From contig OV121091.1 of NCBI GenBank assembly GCA_921293015.1, positions 26,644,839 through 26,708,838 on the forward strand: a stretch of DNA of 64,000 nucleotides, in the 5' to 3' direction. This DNA comes from Phorcus lineatus. Its lineage: Eukaryota; Mollusca; Gastropoda; Trochida; Trochidae. Made by a program: the position numbers and the translations under genes. Of the stretch, positions 38,108-51,330 are shown piece by piece. The notes under the pieces are model-generated. The model made no database searches, was not told where the DNA came from, and worked only from the letters and a program-made list of their open reading frames with translations. Within the stretch, counting starts at the first letter, position 1, and every line of letters starts with the position of its first letter.

Positions 38108-41100
38108 ATGGAGGACCAACAGGTGTCAGGTAAGTAATTAAGCTTGACGGTTTTGTTGTATTCAAAGAAATCGTTTTAAACTGAAGCATAATTTCTAGTA
38201 TTGATAAATGTATTCCCAGACTCAAAATGTCACATGTAAATGCAATTTAACGTTGGCTATTTATTTTCGGTCAGTCGATTTGCTTCTCTTTCCAGAACAA
38301 ATCAAATAGAATTGTAATTTTTTTTATTGACTTGACCACTCAAAATCATTCACATACAAAATCATTTGGAAATTGCTACAGCCTGCAGATAATGATAAAG
38401 ATATTTTGCAAGCTGTAGTTATCTATCTTAAGATACAGAAGTGAATAGGAAAAATCTTAAATTTTTTAAGCCAATTTAACAATGCAGATTAATAATTGTT
38501 ACTTATAAATAACTAAAGAGGAATAGATATCATATTTAATTAAATAATTGTTAGGATTTAAACTAAAAAATTGATTTCAGAAGCAGCAACCCCAGCTACA
38601 CCCACTCCTTCAACTCTTATGTCATCTCCAGCAATGACACCTACACAAACGCCGTCCTCCTCTACCCCAAGTACTCCAAGTCCTGCTATCAAGACTGGTC
38701 GTAGAATGCCGCTTATTGATCCTAGGAATCTCATCCCAACCCGCAGAAGTTCTACACGATCTATTAAAAGGAAAAAGTTTGATGATGAAGTTGTAGAAAG
38801 CAGTCTAGTTAAGTCCGATAGGGGGCGGATTAAGATTAACCCTCCTCAAGCTGAGAAACAGGAACCTGTTATCATTGAGGAGAAGGCTCCAGCCCCGCCC
38901 CCTCCAGAGAAGAAAAAAGAACCACCTAAGAGGCCTATCGGAACAAAAACTATGGTATAGCTGTTGGTAGAATTAACGCCTTCAAAGTTTCATAACTAAC
39001 TTCCTTTTAACATGTGCTTCAACACTTACTCATATACAATAATCCTTCTTACTATTTTCAACATTAAATACTTTGTGAGTACCAAAAGTATTAATACTTT
39101 TCATCTTAGCTTGTGAGTTCACACAGAATCAATATCCCTGTTATCTGCAATATGTTCATCCACGTTAACTAGAACCATCTTTAATAATAATTCCATTGTT
39201 TTGTTTTGACAGCCAACAAAATCATCATCGTCCAAAAGGAATAAGAAACAGAAGGTGAATATTTAACTTTAGAACTGGTATTCTTTTTATCTTTTATTTT
39301 TAATTTTTGACTTCATTAAGGATTTTTAGTTGTCTTTTTAAAAATTCTATGCTGTAGGTAACCAAAAGCATTGCAAACCAAAGCGAACTTTGTATATTGT
39401 AGAGTTATTTTGCCAGCTTATATTTTCTGCTCAAACTATATGCGTTTTTACAAATTTAGAAATCCTCAGACTGTCATCATTAATTTGTATCATATTGTAT
39501 CCTTTTAGTCCTGGTTTCAATAGAGATTATTACCTTCGTATGTTTTGATATCGTAAATATCACTATATAAACAATAAAGATTGTATTAGGCGAGGTTTAC
39601 CGATATAATGTCATTTTGAAATAAACCTCCTTTTTCGGTTAATTTTGTGTCCCCTTTACAAACGAAACGGGCGTATGAATATATGAGTTATGAGTTTGAC
39701 CTTGACCCTTGGCGATCTCGGTGCAGCGTTCGATTACCTTCATCCAACGGATGTAAACAACATGGCTGATCGAAAATGCCTAACGTAACGCCGCGGGCTT
39801 CACTTGAATGAATTTGTGCTTGTAGTTTCAGTGATCAAATATATGTAATAACACTGATTAAGATGAAATGAGAAATTATCTCAATGTTTTGATGATTCCA
39901 TTATAAATATAACCTATACACATTCATTTGTTGATAAGCAAACCGAAGAATCACTTGACAACAGACTTCCTACGCACAAAGATGTAACACTCCCCTTAAT
40001 TACAATTTCTTTTAAAATATCAGCCAAACAATCACTCTAATTTATTTAATTTTTAAGAACTTTCATTGCCGAATAGAATTTCAAAATTATATCGTTACAC
40101 CTTTCCTTTTACGCATCCTCAAAAGTTTCTGCTAAATTTTAGCAGGCGGAAGAAATGCTTTGTGGCAGGGGTCTGTAAGCACTACGAAGGAGGAAGTCCG
40201 AGGTGCGCAGACCGCCTGCGTGGAGGATGTGTTTTGCCAAGGAAACGTTTTCGGATTCGCTCTTCTCGATACGGAGCTAGCGAAAGTAGTGCGACCTAGT
40301 TACCCTCATTTGCATTGTTATCAGGGATCTGATAACATGATTACAAGATGGGTTTATTGCACCGATAACACTACCCATTATATGATAAATGTATATGTCT
40401 GTTGAAGGTTTATTGCCATATTCTATCTGTTGATCTGAATAAAAGGTCTGTTTTAAGACACAAGCTCCTGCATCAACCAAAGACCTAGGACGATGGAAGT
40501 CACAAGATGACCTCTCCTTGATAACAGCAGTTCAGCAGGTATTTTGTAAAATAATATGTAGCTGTTATTTAAACTTATTTTAATTTTACATCAATTGCTG
40601 AAAGATTGTCTCTATTTAAAATTTTTTAAGACTTCTTATTATATTCAAACTTACTTCTAGTCAAGTTGAAAAGCTGTTATGTTGAGGACCATTTTGTGCT
40701 TAAATGGACATCCATGTTTTGCAGTGTCATTTGTTTATGGATATTTCAGACTAATGATCTGACAGGAGTGTACCAAGGGGTCAAGTTCTCGTGTCGTTTC
40801 ACACTGAAGGAGATTCAAGAGCGATGGTATGCCTTGCTGTATGATCCTGTCATCTCCAAGTGAGTTCTCCTTGTTTTTTAATCTTTTTTATAATGGTTCT
40901 CTGGGTACTTAATGTCAAGAAATAAACATCTATATGGAAACAAAATTGTAAGAATGAAAACAAGGTTTTGCAATGATACCCAAATATCTAAGCAACCAGC
41001 GGGAAAAAGTTAATGTAGTTATTTTATATTCATGTAAACAAAACCATAACCTCATCCAGCAGCTATCCAATGAAGAATAAGCCTATTGGAGATCTATGAA

Positions 41101-44100
41101 GAGCTTTCTTTGGTAACATTCACTGCCTGATAAGACTAAAATAGTATGTAATGCAATTCCCTGACTCCACATCCATTTAACTAAATGTGTATATACTTTG
41201 CATTACTAACATAACCATCTCTATCATTAGATTGAAATAAATGGTGTCATATTTTCAATAAGAGCACATGTGAGACCAGGAAGATTAGGAAGGTCAGCCT
41301 TCTTTAATATTTCCTTAACAATCTCTATATATTTGTGCATATAAATATTCTACTAAATGTTGGAACATGTGACAGACTTGCTATCCAGGCAATGAAGAAT
41401 CTACATGTTGACATGGCCGCTGATGTTCAATCTAAAGCTCTCTACAGCACGGAGGAGGAAAGGCTACTTGGACAAATCCCATCTGTAAGTTTGGTGTGAC
41501 AGTTTGTTAGCATTATTACGCTAAAATGTAAATAGATACAACATCAAAACAGATTTCTTGACTTATGAGGGAATTAAACGTTCAGTGTCATCTTTTCTGC
41601 GCATCTGCAAATTCCATGAGAAATGTCTTTTTGGACCAATACTGCCGTTTAATTTGTCAAAAGTAAACAATCAACAAGGTTGTTCAGCGTTCTATCAGAC
41701 TTTATTAAATCCAAAATTTACAAAAATAAAAACATTTGATAAATGGGAAGAACATTTGCATAAGCAATATACTGAAACTGAATGGATAAATTTCAATCTC
41801 ATGGCAAAAAGATGTACACAAAGTAGTGAATTGCAATGGTTTCAATTTAAACTCCTGCACAATATATTGACTACAAATAAGCTTCTATTCAAAATAGGAT
41901 ATGTAGAATTCTCAACATGTTCTTTGTGCAACGATTCAATTGAAACCATTTCACATGTATTGTATGAATGCCATTTTGCAAAGATCATATGGAGACAACT
42001 GGCAGAGTGGCTTTCAAATAACATTGAAGGAAAAATTGATTTGAATGAAGAAAATATATATTTTGGTTTTAAAGGTGTAAATAACAATCCCTTGAATGTT
42101 ATCATTCTTATAACTAAACAACTGCTTTACAGTTGCAATACAAAAAGAATAAAACCTAATTTTATTCCTTTGCAGCAGAAACTATTTAGATATTATCAAA
42201 CCACAAAATTTATTGCATTTTCCAACTGCAACTATTCTAAGTTCCATGCCTTCTGGGGTTCTCTCCATATACTTTTGAAAAATTCATAATATTATGCTCT
42301 TCTTATGTATTTGATGAAACTGATCTGGAATGTATTTGCTCAACTGTACTTAAAATACATGCTCTGAATTGTTTTTTGCTATAAATGGAAATGTAACTTA
42401 AAAAATGGAAATAAAAATGATAAAAAAATTATTACGCTAAAATATCATTGCATTAAACAAAGCTGTTAGCAAACCCTTTTTTATTTTTGCTAAAAATTTG
42501 AAATGTCTTTCAGAACACACAACCCCAACCAAATGTCGATGTCTTCCAAGATTTGCTGGATAAAGACCCCGAGTCATTCCATCCAGCACGCACAGCCAAG
42601 GCTCTTCATAATCATTGGTTGCTCATGAAACAGTATCATCTCTTGCCTGACCAATCAGGTGAGATCTGGGGAGTTATACTTCATGGCTACCTGTTCTGAT
42701 CTTCTAGAATGATAATGGAGTATCACGTCAACCAGTTACTTATTTATTTTTTAAACATTCAAACATGTAACAATCTAAATGTATTAGAACTTTTAGATCA
42801 TTCAGACCAATAAAGATTTCATAATTACTGGTCTACATGCACGTATGTTAATTAAGGCTGTCCTCAACATGAGTTGTCTTCCTTTTGTTCCAGTTCAGCC
42901 CATGCCAAGAGGGGATCATGTGCTAAACTTATCAGATGCGGAAGACATGCTGAATGATGAAGACTTGAGGTGAGCAAAGTCAATCAGCTAGCCTAGTTCA
43001 CGATAACAAAGATTTACTGTCCAATCAAGTGCCCGCTTAAACATTTTAATCAGTTTTGTGAAATGGACTCTAAAGGATATTCCATTTCTTCCATTTGATC
43101 TCCTTTGAGTTTTTCTTAACAGTTTTCACAAGATTTTTAAAGCAATTTTACAAGAGATTGTGAAGGATTTTGTCAGAATGGTTTACTCGTAGAAGTTGTG
43201 CAATGAAAGCTTCAAAGCATGTGCCTTTTTTTTTGTTGAATAAAAACCCTTGAAATATTGGATTAAGACAAAGCTTATGATGAAAAGGTTGAATCTATTA
43301 TCAGTTATCACTTATTTTTATTTTCAAAAATGGAAATTATAACGATTGCCTCAATTGATGTATGTAAAGTTGTTATTGCTAACCTTCCAACCTTTGTAAG
43401 AGGAATTCAGGAAAAATTAATAAATTTAATTGAAATGGAATAATAATTTTTTTAAAATTTCAATAGTGTTTTTCTTTTTTGCAGAGACGGAAGAGATGAG
43501 ACTATGGAACATGGTAAGTCAAGTAAAGCATATCTCAACTAACATGTGGTCTGAGCAATCACTGACATTTGTTCATAGGCTGCTAGGCATTTTTACCTCA
43601 ACAGCCCTGAGTAAGCTTGGTGTTTGTGCATGTGTCTTCATCATCTATTCAATACATCCATGAATAACAAGATCTTGAAAGTTGGTATTGTATTGACTAA
43701 TGTTTTGATGGAACCTTAGAGAATTCATTGTATGAAATTTAAGTTGAATTACCCGGTATGTTCCTTCCCTTTTCCAGAGCTTGCTATAGCTGACAGACGG
43801 AACAAGCGTGAGATACGACACTTAGAACAAGAGATACCAAAGTGGCAGGTGCTTGTGGACAGTATAACAGGTCAGATTATTGAGTCATTGAAGCCGTCAG
43901 TGTATGACAAAAACTTTCTAGGCTATAGCAAGTGCTTGCTATTGGTTAAATGATAAGTATATGTAATATTTGTAGATTTATGAATGAAAGTTCACTTTAA
44001 ATTTTTTGTTTATTTGTTTGAAAATAATAGCTCATCAATCAATAAAAATAATCAATAAATCAATAAAATACCAGTTACAAATGTTTTGGGAGGGTGTTGT

Positions 44101-46774
44101 ATAAATAAGATACCCAAACTGTACATTGGCAGCTGTGATACATTTATCAACATTTCTCAATGTGAATCGGAGGATTTGAGTCAACTAGGGGATGGCACAT
44201 TGTTCAGAATTAGCTCATCACTATTGTTATATTACAAGACAAAGTTAATCAACATTCTTTTGGAATTAATATATATTGAGTTGATTATATCAGAGTAATG
44301 AATTATTACAGATTAATTAGGTAGATACTATGAGGGAAGCTTCTATTAAACTGTTTATGTTTCAGGCATCAATCCACAAGACTTTGACAACCAGACCCTG
44401 GCAGTTTTAAAAGGACGACTGGTTCGATACCTAATGAGATCTAGAGAGGTGAGACATATTACCTACAACTAGAAGTACAGTATCATATTGGGTTCATATA
44501 TTTCCTACAACGTCTTAGGGAAATATATCACTCTTTCATTGTGATGTCATGACATAAACAATGCTTTCACAACATATTACCCAAAAACCTTGCGTTCCAT
44601 GTGCGCAGACTGGGGGAAGTCATCTGATGTTGATTTTGATAAATATAACCTGCAAAATGAAAATTCTGGGGACGTAGAAATGACCTACCCTCATCCGCCC
44701 ATACAGATAATTTTTAAAGGTTTAGCTCATTCAAACTTGGTGTGTAGAATAATGATGTTATCATGTTAAGTGGTGCTTTTTGGGTTTTTATCTTTTTCAG
44801 AACGTTTTGGCTGTTTTAATGGAAACACAATAATGTTTCCAAGGTTGAACCTTAAAATCTTATCGCTAAGCGTAATGATCTGAAACAAGTTTCGTCCAAA
44901 AGTGAATGTATTATCAATGATCTGCTTAGGAAAGTTTTAAACTAAAAAAATTAGTTATTAAAGAGTTTTGAAAGAAATCAGTTTCTTAAATTATTCAATA
45001 TTTTTTCACACTTTTGTCACATGGTGGAGATATAGCTGACTCTGTCTATTAGTTTCTCTTTGATTTTAAAAATAATTGGTAAAAGGAACATTGTTATATT
45101 TGGGCCTGTGACATTCTTTGTTTGAGACATTTTTGCCTAAATATTAGAATATCCATTGGCTGCTCTTGCTCTGTGATATAGAGGCACTTGTGTTGCAAAC
45201 ATAGTATGTCATTTACGCTTAGATGAAATCCTCAATTTACACCATGCATTATGCTAAGATGATACGTTCATCAATGTTTTATTCTGGAATCAATTAATCT
45301 TTTAGAGTGACTTCACAAACAATAGTTCATGACATAAAAAGATAATTCCATGATTTCAACAGAAGATGTTGTGGTAGATAATTTTATATCACAGCAATAT
45401 TTCTTTGTTGGATTAGTGCTAATCCAACATTTACTTTGATTAACTAGATAAAATAGAAAGGTGAAAAAGAAGCATCAACTCACATGTGGTTTTTGCAACT
45501 ATAAAAAATGTCAGTAAAATTGTACCTCCTGCTTTGTGCGTAAACTTTAATATATCAGGAGTTATTTCTAGTTTATTGCAAAAGACATATTGAAATTGTA
45601 CCATCCTTTGTTCATAGAATAGATGCAAAGGAAACATGTATTATTTCTTATTGCTGTAAATCCTTTCAATGTTATATATATATATATGTTCATTAGCAGT
45701 ACAAACCCTTTTTCACTTGCTTCCAGAGAAATGATGGGGAAAAAATCTGATATCATTGTTTTCAAAATATTCAAACCTTGTTCATCTCCAGATAACTCTT
45801 GGTCGTGCAACAAAAGACAACCAGATTGACGTTGACCTGTCACTGGAGGGACCTGCGTCTAAAATCTCCCGCCGACAGGGAGTGATAAAGCTACGCAACA
45901 ATGGGGACTTCTTTATTGCCAATGAAGGGAAGAGGCCGATCTATATAGATGGAAAGCCAGTGCTTGCCGGGAACAAACAGAAACTCTACAACAACTCTGT
46001 GTTGGAGGTATGAGGATCAGAGATTTGCAGATCTATCTGGTTATTGTAGAATTAAACAACTCAAAAATTAAATTGTAGGTCAAGTTTCATATCGCAGGTA
46101 TAACCATTGACAGATTTTTGGAAATTGAATTCTTTTTATAGCATTGATATGAGTACAAGGGGTTTAAAGATGTTTTAACATAAGGATGTTCAAACAAAAT
46201 ATTGCAGACAAGTATTCAAATATTATAAATTTATGTTTGTTAGCTGATGTTTGTCTTTAGTTCAAGCTTAAGTAAAATGCTTGAGCCGCCACATTTGTTC
46301 CTAACTATTGCATTGTGGATAAATGACAGGAATCATTACTGTTAACAATAGAGGAAATCTGGAATCAGCCAGGTTAATGATTAAGATACTGCTGGAGCAG
46401 GTTCAGGGTTAATGATTAGACGTTTCAGATTATCTTAACTCTTTATTAGCAAGCTCTAGTCTTTTCAGTTTTCCTGATGAATACCAGAATAAACCTACCT
46501 GTATCAGAGATTGTAGTTAAAAGCATGTATTGTAAATCTTTATTGGTATAGTAACATCTTTATTATTGAAATCTTTAATGATATTTATAAACTCATTAGC
46601 CACTTTTGTGTTTAAATTGATAATCAATTAAACTAAGTAATGAATATTTTTAAGAAATTCTTTAATTTTCAGATATCATGTTTGAGGTTCACTTTCCTTA
46701 TGAATCAAGATCTAATTAACGTCATCCGCGCTGAAGCCCAGAAGATCTCAACAACCACTGCTACCCCCACATGA
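38108..46774 (+). CDS. MCRS1: Microspherule protein 1 (MCRS1), FHA-domain chromatin factor
   Basis: Thirteen exons join in frame to 493 residues: 38108-38129, 38581-38954, 39213-39254, 40458-40538, 40750-40859, 41376-41484, 42514-42658, 42894-42969, 43485-43513, 43778-43870, 44366-44448, 45792-46007 and 46673-46774. The N-terminus is Ser/Thr/Pro-rich and basic. A conserved domain begins DLGRWKSQDDLSLITAVQQ and contains GVKFSCRFTLKEIQERWYAL. A helix (REIRHLEQEIPKWQVLVDSI) precedes the FHA domain (ITLGRATKDNQIDVDLSLEG to the end), which keeps the GRA and SR..G phosphothreonine-binding loops. Animal MCRS1 is a nuclear subunit of the NSL histone acetyltransferase and INO80 remodelling complexes; the human protein is slightly shorter (462). 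All splice sites are GT-AG. Intron 6 carries a LINE. The gene looks intact. Confidence 0.96.
41528..42427 (+). mobile_element. 5'-truncated L1/Tx1-like LINE in MCRS1 intron 6
   Basis: Nine hundred bases are flanked by a perfect 16-bp target duplication, attattacgctaaaat, at 41512-41527 and 42428-42443. The reading frame is open from the first base after the left duplication to a stop at 42287-42289. It encodes the end of an ORF2 protein, including LQWFQFKLLHNILTTNKLLF and the CSLCNDSIETISHVLYEC zinc-knuckle segment (zf-RVT type). An A-rich tail (aaaatggaaataaaaatga) follows. The reverse transcriptase core is absent. The intact duplication and frame indicate recent insertion. It lies in the same orientation as MCRS1. 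Confidence 0.95.
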
Positions 46775-47246
46775 CAAACAGAACTCTAGCAAACTATAAC
46801 TTTATCATCATAGCAATGTTTCCAGAATTCTTATCTATCAGATCTTCCTATAATGTTAGATTTGGTTCGGACATTTGTAGTGTTGTACATGTCACAAACA
46901 CTTTGAGGACAGAAAACGTTGCTTGCCTTTTGTTATTGTAATTATCAGCCTTCTGAACATTGAGACCTAGGGAAAATCAAAGGGAGCTAATTGTCAAAGA
47001 AACATTAGATCAGAAAGCTAAAAGAAATGTAGTTGTTTCTTCTATTCTTCTATAAGGTGTTGGCACAACCTCCAACAGCCTTGTTTGTGACAAGCATTTT
47101 CAAAGATGTTTTTAAAAATTCTTTACGTCATATTGAGTGAGAACTCAGGTCATTGCGATCATTGCGTGTCTTAAGTATATGTACTTATGTCTACCCTGTA
47201 CAACCAATTTCATTGTTAATACTTCATCATTCACAGGAATATTTGT

Positions 47247-47252
47247 AATAAA
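47247..47252 (+). terminator. MCRS1: Polyadenylation signal of MCRS1
   Basis: AATAAA about 470 bases after the stop codon, followed within 25 bases by a T-rich tract. It is the best candidate for the end of the MCRS1 3' untranslated region. Confidence 0.5.
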
Positions 47253-47299
47253 ACATGTCATCTATTCTTTGTTTATAATGTTATGTTTTTCTAGTGCAT

Positions 47300-49160
47300 C
47301 AATATAAAACACATTTAGACTTTCACGATGATATCTATATCAAGGTTCCATGACACATTGATTTATCACCATAAGAGACAATATATTCTGACACTATTAA
47401 CATAAATAGTTTTGAACAAATAATTATAAAAGCTACGGTAAGTAGTAAGTAAGTTTAATTTTGTTTTAGAGATTACAGTGATTAGAAAAACAGAAAATAT
47501 AAAATACTATCTCTGCAATTTCTCAGTCTCTCTGATTTTGTGATTTTTATGCTGTCAAGCTTAATGATAGGTTGGTAGCTAAAAATAACATTGCTTTTTT
47601 ATGTCTTATCGATTCAATTTCATAAACTGTACAGAATAGGGATAGGTATTGTATCGCAACCACTGTATCGTGATGATGATTTTTCGCAGGTTCCTTGGCA
47701 ATACTTCCATGATACATTGTCTGTCTCGTCTAATAAACTGAGAATCATCTAATAAACTGGAATCGGAATTATAATCTTTTGGCACTGAGGCGATGATACA
47801 CAGTTTTATTCTTTATACTAATCTCTGAAAATTTTTAGGTTTACTTTTGAGTTTTCCCTACAAGTATCCTATCTCTTCTCAGTAGTTGTTTAATTAGTCA
47901 TTTTTTCATATTTTAAGAGATATTAAAATTTTTATGATGGGGGACTTAAAAGGTATAGTCTGTTGTTCGGCAGGCGTCTGATGGTTAAACTTTTAACCTT
48001 GTTTTCTTCTTCTCAATAACTGCTGCACCCTTAAAGCTGAAAAAGTTGTGGGGATGTAACTTTGCTGTTGGACCCCTCCCCCCCTTTTCAAATATGGACA
48101 TTCATCCTCAAAGTTCTTTAGTCTCCTCTCTAGACACTATGAATGCTAAGAGTCTCAGCTTGTGACTTTCAGTCTACCCTTTTTTCCTGCCTGAAATTTT
48201 ATGTGACTCCACACTCATCTTTTGCTAAGATTTGCTTGTTTCCAACTATTATTCTGTGAAGCACTAATAAAATATTACTTCAGGGACTCTTAGGATTTCA
48301 TCTTGTCTAGAGCATTTTTCTCAACGTACCGTATGTGAATGAGACCCATATCTGTAAATTTATTTTTGGTGGTTAACGGAATTATAACTAGATAGTGGCG
48401 ATTAAAGAAGGAAGCCTTTTTAAAAGGAAATCTATTAGTAACAAACTCGTGGATGTGATTGAATCTGAGGTGTCAAGTATGGACATGTCAACACTTACCT
48501 CAGAGTTGAACAACTTAAAATTTGGTCTTTGAAGGGCATTTAGAATTTTACTAAGTAAGAACAAAATGTTTTCGGAGTATATACTCAAGGTCTTAAAGGC
48601 ACTAGTGCACACCAATATTTCGCATACATAACGAATGCACAGATCATGCATATCTATCAACATTACTAATTATCCGCACTCAGGAAATTTATTTTACAAA
48701 TATTTACGTTTCCAAGTTAAGGGGTTGATTTTAAAAGATCAGAAGTATTTAATGCAATGTTGTTTTAAATGCGCATGAACTACGATATCGGAAACATTCA
48801 ATTTTGCTTTCAGTCAGACGAGCAAAAAACGACAGCCTTCATCTTAATCTTGTTTTTATGAATGATCGAAAATAAGACGTCCATCACAGCACTCTACCAC
48901 TTTTCAAACATGAACCACTGCGCCAATTGTCTCTAAATATAGAAACACTGACACCGCATTCTGAAATTTGTTTTTTTCTACATCTATGGTAACAAGGTTT
49001 AATGTAAACGTGTGACAGCAGATATTTCATAGTCAACACAACTCTTCTGCTTATCATACCTCCTACTTAATCATTAAAACTAGTACATTTATCTCATTTG
49101 ACTCAATGTTATCACCATGTTCATGCTAAACTTGTTTAGATTGTTGCTAGGTGGATATCT
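47300..49160. other. Intergenic stretch after MCRS1
   Basis: No exon seen. A C-rich block near 47990-48100 (ctgctgcaccc and a run of Cs) looks repeat-derived. A family D copy occupies 48395-48690. Confidence 0.5.
48395..48690 (-). repeat. Dispersed repeat family D, reverse copy
   Basis: Read on the minus strand, it contains cctgagtgcggataattagt, gatagatatgcatgatctg, gtgcattcgtta and gtgcactagtgcctttaag. The same words occur in the same order at 55280-55375. The open frames of the two copies also translate similarly (DMH.LCIR...EIL.CT.AFK), but that follows from the DNA match. Confidence 0.65.
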
Positions 49161-49169
49161 TATGAACGT

Positions 49170-49450
49170 TTACCTAATTTTCAACGTCACCACGAGTTTG
49201 AGCAGTTTAAAAAATGTTAGCGCGATGTATCATGAACTGCTGCACTTCGAGTTTTGAATTTGGTATAGGTCTTCATTTTAGGAATAGACAGACACCAATC
49301 AGATATGGTGACCTTTATCTAATTTTAAAGGTCACCACGAGGGTATTAGAGCAATATGTCATAAACTACTGCAGCTAGAGACTTCAATTCGGTACCTGTC
49401 TTCATATTAGGAATAAGCAAACATCATTCGCTCACCCCATTTTCAAGGTC
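49170..49450. repeat. Tandem repeat with unit of about 145 bp, two and a half copies
   Basis: Successive copies share aggtcaccacgag, tgtcataaactactgcag (and tatcatgaactgctgcac), ttcatattaggaataagcaa and attttcaaggtcac. The copies are diverged, so the duplication is old. Confidence 0.7.
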
Positions 49451-50033
49451 ACAATGTACCGATGAAATTTTTTTTGAATGTTTGAAATGTATCCTTTTTT
49501 TGTTAATGTTTTTTATGTTATACGTTAATTAGTTCTTGGTGTATTTAGATGACATTGGTGTTATGTTTTCTTCATCTTATAAATGACAGATTTGAAGAAC
49601 ATGACAACATTTTACAGGTTTGTGGTCACGTTGAAACGAAACTTTAATTATTGTAATGATCAGAAGGCCCAGACTCAGAGATAATGCTCATCTTTGCCAT
49701 CTCAATATTGATTATCATTTTCATAAGGACAATAATCAATCATGAAAGCGCATTACTCTGTTGGACCTCTGATAGATTTCCATCATTGCAGGTCGTTTCT
49801 TTATTGCACCGGTGCACCTGGTAACGTTTGTGACAAATACTTATTGTGAGGTGTAGTTTCCCTACACTGAACAGTGATAAAAAGCACTTCACTCTCGCGT
49901 GACAAATTGTTCGCTTCCTCCTATAACATTTCCCCTTTCCGTTTACCTAGTATGTACTCTGAGCCCTCATGAAATTGTTCTCTTCCCACAACTGTAGCTC
50001 CAATAATTCTCCTCCAGTAGCCTCTGTGACAAG

Positions 50034-50323
50034 CGTTCGTCTTCGGATCAGGAGGTCCGTGGTTCGAATCCCGCCAGGGGCTCGGCAACTTTGTCTGCAG
50101 TAGAGAACTGTTCTACACGCAGACAGGTTTGGGATGCAATGCTACACTGAAATTCAGCGCAGTACCACCCATGGTTTGCTAATTCCAGCCGATGCTCGCA
50201 GGTTTCATCGCAATGCATAGTCACAATGGTGTTGCGGGCTTTCTCCCTACACTAATACTAGCAGCCGCGATATAAGTGAAATAATCTTGAAAGCGGCGTT
50301 TAACACCAACTCGCCTCACCTCA
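50034..50323 (+). mobile_element. tRNA-derived SINE with 13-bp target duplication
   Basis: Flanked by cctctgtgacaag at 50021-50033 and 50324-50336. The head resembles the 3' two-thirds of a tRNA-Arg(TCG), with cttcgga as an anticodon loop and the B box ggttcgaatcc at 50061-50071. The A-box part is missing, so the copy is slightly 5'-truncated. The body is GC-richer than its surroundings. The tail gcggcgtttaacaccaactc matches the fragment at 17321-17376. It is not a functional tRNA gene. Confidence 0.9.
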
Positions 50324-50336
50324 CCTCTGTGACAAG

Positions 50337-51330
50337 TTAACCATTTCTTTAAAGAAATATGGAATCCTGATGGGTTGTAAGTTTTATGAAATCAACGCGG
50401 AATCTTGACTGTGGTTGTAGCTTGTGCAATCAACGATTTTGAGAATTAAGTAAAATAACATAATCAATATCGGAAAGTATATAAAATTTCGAAAGAATGA
50501 TGAATATGGCCTATTTATGATATCGGAAAATAAGAAGTTGAAGAGAATGCCATGATATATAAAGGAAAATTTCTTGTAATTGGAAGTTTTCTCCAAGTGA
50601 ATAGACCTCGTATATAGTTTATATTACCTATCTATGTTTACAATGTGAATGGTATTACAAATCACAAAATGATTGGCTCAAGACCTTTATTTCATGTAGA
50701 AAATGAAATTACAAGTGACATAATGAGAAATGAACATAAATAATACGATAAAACTGTAAAATTAAAAATATTAGAAAATAATGAACAAAACTATGAATAT
50801 TGAACTATTCAATACATTCTTTGTTAAATTGACCTAAACAAGGGTGAAACACTCATTTTAAAAGGTAAGACAGCGATACAACGATATTTATAAACTCCCC
50901 GAACCATCTGAACAATTAAAAAACACCTGCAGTGAAGTTATTGTTAAAATCCTGCTATATCACTATATATAATCATTAATCAGCGTATTTATATCCGTGA
51001 TGCTTCTTTATACCCTGATATATTTCAAGTATTATCCTGTGTGTGTGTACATGAATATATATATGCAACAGCATAAGAAATATGACAATGGTAGCAATAC
51101 AAAGATGAAATGGTGAAGGCTTTCATATATAGATCATATGCTTCAGGTTTCTCGAATTACGACATTTCAATGGCTGAAAAATACAATAAATTTAGTATTG
51201 GTGGAGCTTTACATATTCAAATACGCTGGGTGTATTGTTTAATGCAACATGAATTTCTAATTCATTATAATAATAAAATGAAAATCATAAAAATAAAGCA
51301 GTACGACATCTACAGTGTTTTGGAAAAAGA
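50337..51330. other. Gene-free stretch
   Basis: Very AT-rich sequence between the SINE and the lectin gene. No feature seen. Confidence 0.5.

Noticed and set aside
40066..40405. Candidate extra exon in MCRS1 intron 3
   Set aside because: Exons 3 and 4 join in phase without it, and the translation does not resemble MCRS1.
50034..50110. A tRNA-Arg gene
   Set aside because: Only the B-box part is present; the A box and 5' acceptor strand are missing, and a target duplication shows it is a SINE head.
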